Shown piece after piece: positions 25,710 to 35,796 of a DNA stretch of 64,000 nucleotides. How positions within the stretch are numbered: position 1 is the first letter of the stretch; each line of letters begins with the position of its first letter. This DNA is from SMWD01 sp964629475. GTDB lineage: Bacteria; Pseudomonadota; Gammaproteobacteria; Steroidobacterales; GCA-2729495. The notes under the pieces are model-generated. The model was given only the letters and a program-made list of their open reading frames with translations. It ran no database searches and was not told the origin of the DNA. Both the position numbers and the translations under genes were made by a program. The stretch covers positions 48,730-112,729 of the forward strand of contig CAZVQW010000009.1 in the NCBI GenBank assembly GCA_964629475.1. The letters run 5' to 3'.

Positions 25710-28604
25710 TCAGATTGCGGCGAATACCTTTTCCCAGATATTCCGGACTTTCACTGCCGTCTTCGCAACCTCATCGCGCGGAATCAGGCGTGCCCTTCCG
25801 GCCAATGCCAACCGGTGCATATGGACGCGAAATTCACGGTAGGCGGCGGCCAGCAGTTCCTCATCGGCGGCAGATAATATGTTTGCTGCAGCAAGCGCCT
25901 CGAGTTGCCGGATGTTATCGGGCCAGACAGTCAAACCAAGTTCGTTGCATGCCTCTTTGAGCACAAGATACTGCACGATAAACTCGATATCGGCCACACC
26001 ACCCAGATCCTGCTTCAGATCAAACAACGCATCGGTACCCTTGTTCAACTCGGCCCGCATTTTCTGTCGCATGTCCAGAACATCGGCCTGCAACGAATCA
26101 GAATGTACATCTTCGGCCAGCACTCTGCGCCGCACCTCCTCGAACGCAGCTAACAACGGTGTATCGCCGGCCACCGCCCGGCTCCGCAGCAGGGCCTGGT
26201 GTTCCCAGGTCCAGGCCTGCGTGCGCTGATAACGATCAAAGGCTTCCAGGCTGGTTACCAGCAGGCCCGACTTGCCGTTCGGCCGCAGACGTGTATCAAC
26301 CTCATATAACGGACCGGTGGTTGTCGACATCGTCAGGATATGAATTATCCGCTGCGCCAGCCGCATGAAGAACACGGCATTCTCCACCGGCCTGTCGCCA
26401 TCGGTATGCTGCTCTTTGCCGGCAGAATCGTGCAGGAAAATAATATCGAGGTCCGACCCGTATCCGAGTTCTAGCCCGGCGAGTTTGCCGTAGGCGATGA
26501 CTGCAAACCGCGCCTCGCGCCTCTGCCCACCGACTGTGCAACCCGGTGTGCCGTACTGCTGCATTAATTCGTAGCGTGCCAGATCCAGCGCACCGGTGAG
26601 TACGATCTCGGCAATATCGGTCAGGCGATCACTGACCTTCATCAGCGGCAGCGCGCCACTGAGATCTGTGACAGCCACCCTGAACATCGCGGCCTGCTGG
26701 AAGTTGCGCAGCGCAAACCGGCTCGCCTCCGGATCGTCAAACATGTCACCCCGAAGCCGACCAGCAAGATCGGCCTCAAGATCCACGCGGGTCGGCGGGT
26801 CGTGAAAAATCCTCTGATCGAGAAGCTCGTCAAGCAACAATGGATGAGACGCGATCTGCGTCACGAGCATGCCACTCATCGAACACAGACGGACAAGCCT
26901 GTCGAGCGCACCGGGATTCTCATTCAATAACGAAAAATAGACCGAACGGCGACCGATTGATTCGATGATAGTCAGAACGCCAACCAGGGCACCGATTGAA
27001 TCTCGCTGACCAGCCGCCGCGATGATGACCGCGGGCATCATCGTCAGCAAACGCTGTCGCCCGGCTTCATCGAGCCGCAGGTAGAAACCACTGTCACGAA
27101 ATGCATGCAACCGGGCAACGGCCGCACCCGGGTCCGGGTAGCCCAGCTCAGCCAATACGGCCTCGGATGCTTCAATTGATGCGCGCGGAGAAAATATTTG
27201 TACGATTTCATCGTTGCCGTCGCTATCGGCCGGCTCTTCGTCACCGTGCAGAACAATATTGCGGAAATGACCGGCCACGATGTCACGGCAATCCGACAAG
27301 GTCTGTGCGAGCCGGTCCCAGCCGGTAGCTTCCATCGCCACAGTCAGGCGCGCCCGATTAATTTCATCGCCCGGCACATCATGCGTTTGCCGGTCATTGA
27401 TGGCCTGTATCCGATTCTCGAAACGGCGCAGAAAACCGTATGCCTCACGCAACTCATCGGCGGCTTCCGCATCCAGGCAGCCGGGCCTGACCAGGCGAGT
27501 CAGCATCGTGAGCAATTCACGTCCGCGCAAATCCGGAATCGACCCGCCGCGCACAAGTTGCAAAGTCTGCACGATAAATTCGATCTCACGAATTCCGCCT
27601 CGGCCGAGCTTCACATTGTCCTTAAACTCCTTGCGCTGCACCTCGGCCTCGATCATCAGCTTCATGTCGCGTAATGACTTGAACACGCCAAAATCAAGGT
27701 AGCGCCGATAAACGAACGGGCGAACGATCTGCTCATAGAAATCGTCTGCACCATCCCAATCGTTTATGACCCGCGCCTTGACATAGGCATAGCGCTCCCA
27801 GTCACGACCATGCTGCGCCAGATACGTCTCGAGTGCCGGCAGGCTGACCGCGACCGGACCGCTGTTACCGAACGGCCGCAAGCGAATATCAACACGATAG
27901 ACAAATCCGTCAGCAGTCTTTTTGCTCAGAACGCTGACGACACGTTGTGCAAGCAGTCGAAAAAATTCTTCATTACTCTTGGGCCGCTCGCCATCGGTCT
28001 CGCCGTGATCCGTGAAGCAGAAAATCAGATCGACATCGGAAGAGAAATTCAGCTCACGGCCGCCGAGCTTGCCCATGCCGAGCACGACGATGTTCGCAAC
28101 CGATCCGTCGGGACAACACGGTTTGCCGTGCCGTGCCTCCAGCATCGACTGCGCCCAGTCGATGCCGGCACAAATTGCCGCGTCGGCCACGGCCGACAAT
28201 TCGACCAGCGTTTCCTTTACGGACGCGAGACCCGCAAGGTCACGCCAGATAATCCGTACCAGTTCCCGATGCCGGAGCCAGCGCAACCGTCGCTGAAACT
28301 CCGGCTCGGCCGGGCCATCGGCCGCGGTAGCGGCAAACAGATCACGCGCTTCATTTTCATCGAGTGGCCGCACCAAGCGCCCCGAATCGACGAGTTCGCG
28401 AAATACGTCCGGACGCCGCTCGATGATGTCCGCTGCATACGGGCTGCAGGCCAGAACCTTGCGCAACATCGACAACACACCGGCATCGGCTGCCAACGCC
28501 GCACAAACGTCATCATGATCACCATTACGCGCCAGCCAGTCATCGACCGGACCGGCCAGGCTAGCGGGAAGATTTAAATCCTGTTGATTGGAAATGTTTG
28601 TCAT
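25710..28604 (-). CDS. glnE: Bifunctional glutamine synthetase adenylyltransferase/deadenylase
   Basis: Controls glutamine synthetase by adding or removing AMP in response to PII and glutamine (964 aa; E. coli 946). Two nucleotidyltransferase domains are visible: N-terminal deadenylase with GMGKLGGRELNFSSDVDLIF (about residues 153-172) and C-terminal adenylylase with AYGKLAGLELGYGSDLDIIF (about 690-710). Each is followed by its helical bundle (GRGGIREIEFIVQTLQLV; DLGGVADIEFIVQYLVL). Intact. A 180-base gap upstream separates it from the divergent amidohydrolase. Confidence 0.98.
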   Translation of the reverse strand: MTNISNQQDLNLPASLAGPVDDWLARNGDHDDVCAALAADAGVLSMLRKVLACSPYAADIIERRPDVFRELVDSGRLVRPLDENEARDLFAATAADGPAEPEFQRRLRWLRHRELVRIIWRDLAGLASVKETLVELSAVADAAICAGIDWAQSMLEARHGKPCCPDGSVANIVVLGMGKLGGRELNFSSDVDLIFCFTDHGETDGERPKSNEEFFRLLAQRVVSVLSKKTADGFVYRVDIRLRPFGNSGPVAVSLPALETYLAQHGRDWERYAYVKARVINDWDGADDFYEQIVRPFVYRRYLDFGVFKSLRDMKLMIEAEVQRKEFKDNVKLGRGGIREIEFIVQTLQLVRGGSIPDLRGRELLTMLTRLVRPGCLDAEAADELREAYGFLRRFENRIQAINDRQTHDVPGDEINRARLTVAMEATGWDRLAQTLSDCRDIVAGHFRNIVLHGDEEPADSDGNDEIVQIFSPRASIEASEAVLAELGYPDPGAAVARLHAFRDSGFYLRLDEAGRQRLLTMMPAVIIAAAGQRDSIGALVGVLTIIESIGRRSVYFSLLNENPGALDRLVRLCSMSGMLVTQIASHPLLLDELLDQRIFHDPPTRVDLEADLAGRLRGDMFDDPEASRFALRNFQQAAMFRVAVTDLSGALPLMKVSDRLTDIAEIVLTGALDLARYELMQQYGTPGCTVGGQRREARFAVIAYGKLAGLELGYGSDLDIIFLHDSAGKEQHTDGDRPVENAVFFMRLAQRIIHILTMSTTTGPLYEVDTRLRPNGKSGLLVTSLEAFDRYQRTQAWTWEHQALLRSRAVAGDTPLLAAFEEVRRRVLAEDVHSDSLQADVLDMRQKMRAELNKGTDALFDLKQDLGGVADIEFIVQYLVLKEACNELGLTVWPDNIRQLEALAAANILSAADEELLAAAYREFRVHMHRLALAGRARLIPRDEVAKTAVKVRNIWEKVFAAI

Positions 28605-28784
28605 ACACGAGAGTTTCCGTCAGACGGCGTGATAAGAAAAGGCCGGACAGGAATGTAGCTTGAGTCAGTCAGGAGAATCCGTGGTGATCGGTGGACTTGA
28701 ACTACCGCCCCCGGCATCATGAAAGACAGGAAATTTTAACCCGGCGGACGAGCTAAATTGACGTGAAATCAGGCGGTATTATCC

Positions 28785-30104
28785 ATGCTCCGGCACAGCC
28801 GACATCAAATTGATGGAAAAACGGTTATTGCCGCAATTCTGGCGGCACTAATGTTCACACCTGCCCTGACCGTAGCCGCAACGTGCAATGACACGACTAC
28901 CGCGGATCTGATGATCACCGATGTGCGGCTTCCGGGTACCGGACCAGACCGCACATCGATTCAGATTTCCGCTGAACGAATATGCGCAATCGGCAGCCCG
29001 CACGCGCACATACAGTCCGCAACAACGATCAGCGCTCATGGCCTGCGGGTATTGCCAGGACTTATAGACAGTCACGTCCACCTGTTCCCCATGGGTTCGG
29101 ATGCCGGAATCGACGACGATGCCGAACTGGAAGAATTTATTCGGGTCGAATTACCCGCGCGATTACGTGAATATCTCGAACACGGCGTCACCACGATTCT
29201 TTCTGTGGGCGACGCATGGCCCACAGTCCGTGACTTACGCTCCAAAATCGAGTCCGGTGAAATCCCGGGTCCCCGGTTGCTCATAACCGGTCCGATTCTG
29301 ACCGCACCCGATGGCTATCCGGCCGTCACGATCTGCGCGAATAATCCATGGTGCCGGTCAAGACTAACCGTAGAACTACGCAACGAGGATCATGCCCGGC
29401 AAACCGTGCGAGAATTGGTGGCCGGTGGCGTCGATGCCATCAAGATCGTCTACGACGATGCCCGTGCAGAAAAACTCGATGCCGACCTCGTCCGCGTCGT
29501 TGCCGAAGAGGCTCATAAGTCTCACTTACCCGTCATTGCACACGCAACCAGCATTACAGACGCTCTCGAGGTCACGAAACTCGGCGCCGATGTTCTGGCT
29601 CATCTTCCATCCGGAGGCGAGATCAATGCGGACGTCGCCGGTCAGCTAGTGAAACAGGCAACTGTCGTCACAACAACCGCGGGTGTCTATGCTCCGGTCG
29701 ATGGACCGGACGAGTCACTTCGAACGGTGTTCGGATTACCTTACGGACCGCCGTTCGACCGATTGCACATCCAGGGCCTTGCCAATGCCCGCGTTCTGCA
29801 GAAACACAGCGTGCCACTGGCATTCGGTTCCGGCACGGCAATGTTTACGCCCGCACAAAGTCTTGCCGGTGAACACCGCGCGCTCGAAAAAATACCTTTA
29901 GGCTCTTCACAATTACTCGATACGATGACAATCAATGCCGCACGAGCACTTGGAAAAGAAGATGAACTGGGCAGCATCGCTGTCGGCAAGCTGGCCGACC
30001 TGATCCTCGTCAAAGCAGACGCGACAACTGAAATGGCGTCGCTCGCCGACATCATTATGGTCATAAAGAACGGTCGGATTGTCATCGACCGACGAGCACG
30101 ATAA
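28785..30104 (+). CDS. Exported amidohydrolase-superfamily protein
   Basis: Imidazolonepropionase-like amidohydrolase (439 aa) with a signal peptide (about residues 1-30, ending ALTVAAT). Metal-site elements: HxH in LIDSHVHLF, a lysine in DAIKIVYDDA that may be carbamylated, His in VIAHATS and in DVLAHLPSGGE. The last conserved position, normally Asp in a GTD/GSD turn, reads PLAFGSGTAMF here, so the catalytic Asp appears replaced by Gly. It may be inactive, use another residue, or be a binding protein. C-terminal LGSIAVGKLADLILV is the typical beta-sandwich end. Substrate unknown. Confidence 0.82.
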   Translation: MLRHSRHQIDGKTVIAAILAALMFTPALTVAATCNDTTTADLMITDVRLPGTGPDRTSIQISAERICAIGSPHAHIQSATTISAHGLRVLPGLIDSHVHLFPMGSDAGIDDDAELEEFIRVELPARLREYLEHGVTTILSVGDAWPTVRDLRSKIESGEIPGPRLLITGPILTAPDGYPAVTICANNPWCRSRLTVELRNEDHARQTVRELVAGGVDAIKIVYDDARAEKLDADLVRVVAEEAHKSHLPVIAHATSITDALEVTKLGADVLAHLPSGGEINADVAGQLVKQATVVTTTAGVYAPVDGPDESLRTVFGLPYGPPFDRLHIQGLANARVLQKHSVPLAFGSGTAMFTPAQSLAGEHRALEKIPLGSSQLLDTMTINAARALGKEDELGSIAVGKLADLILVKADATTEMASLADIIMVIKNGRIVIDRRAR

Positions 30105-30139
30105 ACAAAAAAGCCCCGCCGAACCCGGCGAGGCTTTTT
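30104..30139. terminator. Bidirectional intrinsic terminator
   Basis: Stem GCCCCGCCG / CGGCGAGGC (30113-30133) with a short AACC-type loop, flanked by a run of A on the left (30107-30112) and TTTTT on the right (30134-30138). The flanks let it end transcription of the + strand amidohydrolase gene and of groEL arriving on the - strand. Confidence 0.85.
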
Positions 30140-30187
30140 CACGGAGCCAAAGCCCCGTCTATCGATAACACGAGGTTACCGGGCGAC

Positions 30188-31831
<1,644 letters not shown>

Positions 31832-31900
31832 TTATCTATTCCTCTAAATTCCTTTGTGTCTCGATCAACAAGGATCGATCGGTGAATCCGACAATGAATG

Positions 31901-32191
31901 TCAACTCTCGATGACGGCCATGACGTCGTCTTCTTTCATGACGAGCAGCTCTTCGCCCTCGACCTTGACCTCGGTACCGCTGTACTTGCCGAACAAAACC
32001 TGGTCACCGGCCTTAAGGTCCAGAGCCCGCAACTCACCGCTCTCGAGCAGTTTGCCGTTACCGACGGCGATAACTTCGCCCTTGATCGGCTTCTCGGTAG
32101 CGCTGTCCGGAAGCACGATGCCGCCCGGTGATGTACGTTCTTCTTCCATCCGACGAACGATGACTCGATCATGAAGTGGTCGAATCTTCAT
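31901..32191 (-). CDS. groES: Co-chaperonin GroES
   Basis: 10-kDa lid of the GroEL chamber (96 aa). MKIRPLHDRVIVRRMEEERT opening, the mobile loop TSPGGIVLPDSATEKP, and GDQVLFGKYSGTEVKVEGEE. A strong ribosome-binding site (AGGAGG) lies eight bases before ATG 32191. First gene of groES-groEL. Confidence 0.99.
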   Translation of the reverse strand: MKIRPLHDRVIVRRMEEERTSPGGIVLPDSATEKPIKGEVIAVGNGKLLESGELRALDLKAGDQVLFGKYSGTEVKVEGEELLVMKEDDVMAVIES

Positions 32192-32244
32192 GGTATTGAC
32201 CTCCTGAAAAGTGGTTTAAAAACTGAATCCGGGCAGATTATTTA

Positions 32245-32270
32245 TTAGCACTCGCCCGGAGGAGTGCTAA
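32245..32270. promoter_or_regulatory. CIRCE-type HrcA operator, 8-base spacer
   Basis: Perfect CIRCE half-sites TTAGCACTC (32245-32253) and GAGTGCTAA (32262-32270) between the groES promoter and start. The consensus spacer is nine bases; here it is eight (GCCCGGAG). The operator directly abuts the -10 element, so HrcA binding would cover the transcription start. Confidence 0.85.
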
Positions 32271-32297
32271 TCATAGGGTCGAAAACCCAAAAAACAA
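32270..32297 (-). promoter_or_regulatory. groESL promoter, overlapping sigma-70 and sigma-32 elements
   Basis: On the - strand TTGTTT (32292-32297) and TATGAT (32270-32275) are 16 bases apart, a good sigma-70 pair. The same stretch reads CCCCCCTTG...CCCTAT, a partial match to the heat-shock sigma consensus (CCCTTGAA, CCCCAT), so dual use is plausible. The last base of the CIRCE operator overlaps the -10. Confidence 0.65.
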
Positions 32298-32321
32298 GGG
32301 GGGTCTGCAGATTCGGACGAC

Positions 32322-32388
32322 TGTGGGAGCGGCTTTAGCCGCGAAAAGCCCGCCAGATAATGCAATCGCGGCTAAAGCCGCTCCCACA
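32322..32388. repeat. REPIN: inverted pair of REP elements
   Basis: Two copies of the 23-base REP in inverted orientation, at 32322-32344 (starting TGTGGGAGCGG) and 32366-32388 (ending CCGCTCCCACA), separated by 21 bases. Each arm is itself palindromic (GCGGCTTTAGCCGC). The doublet matches the REPIN arrangement that replicates with RAYT transposases. A third, single copy is at 13888-13910. It sits between the groESL promoter and cutA. Confidence 0.93.
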
Positions 32389-32512
32389 ACTGCTGTGCTG
32401 CAGCTCTGAGGCGTGGCCGAACTGTGGCCCAGAACGGTGACAGCGCCGCAAACCGGGACTATCCTTGGCCGGGCCCGGAACCATCCGGGTCAGATTCGAG
32501 TCGGAACTTGCG

Positions 32513-32836
32513 ATGACAGACAATCAATATATTCTCGCGCTCTGCACCTGCCCTACGCAGGCCGTGGCTGATGCCATTGCGACAGCCCTGCTCGAGGAAC
32601 GCCTGGCGGCATGCGTCAACCGATTGCCCGGCATCCAGTCGATGTATCGATGGGAGGGCCGCGTGATGCACGATGACGAAATTTTGCTGCTGATCAAGAC
32701 CACGGCGGACCTGTTCGGACGCATGGAGAAGGCCATCAGGTCGCGCCATCCGTACGAAACACCGGAAATTATTGCCGTGCCAATCATCGCCGGGTCCGTC
32801 GAATATCTGCGCTGGATCGGAGAATCGACCAAATGA
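32513..32836 (+). CDS. cutA: CutA1 family divalent-cation tolerance protein
   Basis: Trimeric small protein (107 aa) related to PII. NQYILALCTCPTQAVADAIA, EERLAACVNRLPGIQSMYRW and the C-terminal HPYETPEIIAVPI with EYLRWI are diagnostic. ATG 32513 starts the domain; an upstream extension of the frame to 32465 is not family-like. It overlaps dsbD by four bases (ATGA), the same pairing as in E. coli. Confidence 0.96.
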   Translation: MTDNQYILALCTCPTQAVADAIATALLEERLAACVNRLPGIQSMYRWEGRVMHDDEILLLIKTTADLFGRMEKAIRSRHPYETPEIIAVPIIAGSVEYLRWIGESTK

Positions 32837-35034
32837 CCAGGCTGTGCCGAACGACATTGCTGGCTGCGGTCAGCCTGCTGCTGGCCCTCTCGGCCCAGGC
32901 TAAACAAGAAATCCTGAAGCCCGAGCAGGCGTTTCGCTACGCCGTATCGAGCAGTGACGGCGCCATCTTCGTCGACTGGACGATCGAACCGGGCCACTAT
33001 CTATATAAAGAGCGCATGAGTTTCGCCACGACAACACCGGGCGCAGCACTCGGTGAAGCCGAACTGCCGCCGGGCAAGGAATACGCGGATGAATTCTTCG
33101 GCGACATGCATATCTACCGCGGCACAATCCGGGTCCGGATCCCCATCGCTACGCAACCGGCCGGCGGTGGCACGCTCGACCTGACCATTCGCTCACAGGG
33201 ATGTGCCGACATTGGCTTGTGCTACCCGCCACAAACCTGGTCGTCGTCGGTCGTGCTACCGGCGCAAGCCTCGTCATCAAAGTTGTCCCGCTTGCTCGCC
33301 GGCGGACCCCGGTCAACTAAACCGGGCGAACCGTTGCCGCCGGAACAGGCTTTCAGGGCACAGGTTACTGTTGCCGATCCGTTCACGCTGCACGTCGACT
33401 TCGCGATTGCTGAAGGCTACTACTTGTATCGGGACAGCATAGCCGTCACCACCACCGGCAACACGGCAGACACTGGTAAGCTGCTGTTGCCGCCAGGCAC
33501 AATGCAATCGGATGAGCATTTCGGCGAGTCGGCCGTATTTTATTCAGCGCTCACATTCGAAGTACCGCTGACCCGCTCATCGCCCACCGCGGGAACGCTG
33601 CCGATAGAAATCACCTATCAGGGTTGCATGAAAGACAGTATCTGCTATCCACAGCAGTTGGCCGGATTTGTCGTCGAACTGCCGACTGCAACAGCTGCAG
33701 ACCAACCGCGCAACTTGCCGGCTGCATCCGGACCTGTTTCCGAGCAAGACCGGCTGTCGCGACTGATCCGCGACGGCAATATATTTATCGTACTGGCCAC
33801 GTTCGCCGGTTTCGGCCTGCTGCTCGCCTTCACGCCGTGCGTCCTGCCTATGGTGCCGATCCTGTCCGGCATCATCGCCGGACAAGGCAAAGACGTCACA
33901 ACCGGCCGTGCGTTTGCATTGTCTTTGACCTACGTACTCGGCATGGCGCTGACCTATACGCTTGCCGGCGCCGCCTTCGCCGCGATGGGCGGACAAATTC
34001 AGGCCGCACTACAGAAGCCATGGATTATCATCGGCGTGGCGGCACTATTCATCGCACTGGCATTGTCGATGTTCGGCCTCTATGAACTGCAAATGCCAGC
34101 CACGATCCAGACCCGGATCTCCGCTCTTAGCGGACGTCAGCGTGCCGGTACTTTTCTTGGCACGGCAATCATGGGCATCCTGTCTGCGCTGGTTGTCACG
34201 ACCTGCGTCGCACCACCGCTGGTCGCCTCGATGACGGTCATCGCACAAGCGGGAGACGTGATGCGCGGTGCGCTGTCCCTGTTCGCCATGTCCCTTGGCA
34301 TGGGCTTCCCGCTGCTCGTCATCGGCACCTCGGCCGGACGCCTGTTGCCGAAAGCCGGCGCCTGGATGGACGGCATCAAGAGCGCGTTCGGCTTCATGAT
34401 GCTCGGCCTGGCGATCTGGATGCTCGACCGTATTTTGCCCGGAGTCGTCACGATGCTGCTGTGGGCTGCACTGGTTCTGATGGCCGGTGTTTTTCTCGGT
34501 GCCTTCACGAGACTCGACCCGGCGGCCGGAGCGGGCCGCAAACTGGCCAAGGGTGCGGGGCTATTGGCCGCGCTATACGGTGCGGCACTGCTGATCGGCG
34601 CACTCGGCGGACAGGAAAACCCACTGCGGCCGCTCGGTTTCATCGGCAGCCAGGATCAGGCGACGCCGCTGGAGTTCAGGCACGTCAAATCCGTCACCGA
34701 TTTCGAGCGTGAACTGGCGGCTGCAGCCGAACAAGGTCGTCCGGTCATGCTGGATTTCTATGCAGACTGGTGCGTGTCCTGCAAAGAAATGGAGCACTAC
34801 ACGTTCATCGACGCACAGGTAAAGGCAAATCTGGGTAACACGCTGCTGCTGCAGGCCGATGTCACGGCAAACGACGCAGAGGACCAGGCCCTGCTCAAAT
34901 ACTTCAATATTTTTGGCCCACCGACGATCGTATTTTTCAATGCCCGGGGTATCGAACAACCCGGGTACCGGGTCGTCGGCTTCATGCCGGCCGACGAATT
35001 CGCACGTCATGTCGCCATGGCAACCGGCAATTAA
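32833..35034 (+). CDS. dsbD: Thiol:disulfide interchange protein DsbD with two N-terminal domains
   Basis: Transfers electrons from cytoplasmic thioredoxin to periplasmic reductases. 733 aa against about 565 in E. coli. The extra length is a second copy of the N-terminal DsbD-alpha domain: copy one at about 28-150 (GHYLYKERMSFATTTPG, QGCADIGLCYPPQTW) and copy two at about 170-290 (GYYLYRDSIAVTTTG, QGCMKDSICYPQQ), each with its Cys pair. Eight membrane helices follow (FTPCVLPMVPILSGI; VVTTCVAPPLVASM hold the redox Cys), then a thioredoxin domain with WCVSCK. Signal peptide at residues 1-23. Confidence 0.96.
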   Translation: MTRLCRTTLLAAVSLLLALSAQAKQEILKPEQAFRYAVSSSDGAIFVDWTIEPGHYLYKERMSFATTTPGAALGEAELPPGKEYADEFFGDMHIYRGTIRVRIPIATQPAGGGTLDLTIRSQGCADIGLCYPPQTWSSSVVLPAQASSSKLSRLLAGGPRSTKPGEPLPPEQAFRAQVTVADPFTLHVDFAIAEGYYLYRDSIAVTTTGNTADTGKLLLPPGTMQSDEHFGESAVFYSALTFEVPLTRSSPTAGTLPIEITYQGCMKDSICYPQQLAGFVVELPTATAADQPRNLPAASGPVSEQDRLSRLIRDGNIFIVLATFAGFGLLLAFTPCVLPMVPILSGIIAGQGKDVTTGRAFALSLTYVLGMALTYTLAGAAFAAMGGQIQAALQKPWIIIGVAALFIALALSMFGLYELQMPATIQTRISALSGRQRAGTFLGTAIMGILSALVVTTCVAPPLVASMTVIAQAGDVMRGALSLFAMSLGMGFPLLVIGTSAGRLLPKAGAWMDGIKSAFGFMMLGLAIWMLDRILPGVVTMLLWAALVLMAGVFLGAFTRLDPAAGAGRKLAKGAGLLAALYGAALLIGALGGQENPLRPLGFIGSQDQATPLEFRHVKSVTDFERELAAAAEQGRPVMLDFYADWCVSCKEMEHYTFIDAQVKANLGNTLLLQADVTANDAEDQALLKYFNIFGPPTIVFFNARGIEQPGYRVVGFMPADEFARHVAMATGN

Positions 35035-35038
35035 CATC

Positions 35039-35659
35039 GTGCCATCGAAGTTGCTGCAAACCATCCGCCTGATCACCCTGGCCCTGATATTTGTACTCGC
35101 CGGTTTCTATGCGAGCGTATTGTTGCGACCGAAACCGGCGCCCGTCCCGAGTATCGAAACAACCGGTCCCGCTACCGTCGAACCCGCGCTGACACTGCCG
35201 GAATTTGTCCTGACCGATATCGCGGGTGAGGCGCGATCGATCAATGAGTTCACCGGTCGGCCGCTGCTGATCAATTTCTGGGCAACCTGGTGTACACCAT
35301 GCCTGCGCGAAATGCCGATGTTCGAGGCCATCTGGCAGGAGCAGATTGCGAACCACAACCTGCAAATCGTCGGTATCGCGATCGACAGAATCGAAGAGGT
35401 CGGCCAGTATCTTGAGAAAACCGGCGTGACCTACCCGGTCCTCGTCGGCCAGTCCGATGCGATGAAAGCCGCCGGCAGTTTCGGGCCGGACTTCGCCGGT
35501 CTGCCATTCACCGTCTTCGTGTCGGCCGACCGGCAGATCCTGCTGTTGCATTCCGGTGAACTGCTGCGCGAGCAACTCGACGACATCTTGTCGGTTGTTA
35601 ACGATGTTGCAGTTGGGCGTCTGTCGGTTGCGGCTGCCCGCGCCCGGCTGGCTCACTGA
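35039..35659 (+). CDS. TlpA/ResA-like membrane-anchored thioredoxin
   Basis: Periplasmic thiol-disulfide protein (206 aa from GTG 35039, four bases after dsbD). One N-terminal anchor (LITLALIFVLAGFYASVLL), then an AhpC/TSA-thioredoxin fold with NFWATWCTPCLREMPMF; the CxxC is CTPC. Likely receives electrons from DsbD and serves cytochrome c maturation or another reductive path, by its neighbours. The longer frame upstream lies wholly within dsbD and is not used. Confidence 0.9.
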   Translation: MPSKLLQTIRLITLALIFVLAGFYASVLLRPKPAPVPSIETTGPATVEPALTLPEFVLTDIAGEARSINEFTGRPLLINFWATWCTPCLREMPMFEAIWQEQIANHNLQIVGIAIDRIEEVGQYLEKTGVTYPVLVGQSDAMKAAGSFGPDFAGLPFTVFVSADRQILLLHSGELLREQLDDILSVVNDVAVGRLSVAAARARLAH

Positions 35660-35796
35660 GTAAAGCCAGCGCAACGATATCGATTATTCCAGACCCGGGT
35701 GCAAACATTCAGGAAAAATATTCCTCAGGTACCCGTATACTCGATCGCAAACAAAGTGATTGAAGAAGAACGGAATTTTGAATCGGGGCATTAACC

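Noticed and set aside
28690..28706. tRNA T-arm-like sequence on the - strand (GGTAGTTCAAGTCCACC)
   Set aside because: The T stem has a mismatch, and no matching acceptor, D or anticodon arms could be built in the flanking bases. At most a tRNA remnant.
34859..35038. N-terminal extension of the TlpA-like frame
   Set aside because: Fully inside dsbD in another frame; the membrane anchor begins just after GTG 35039.
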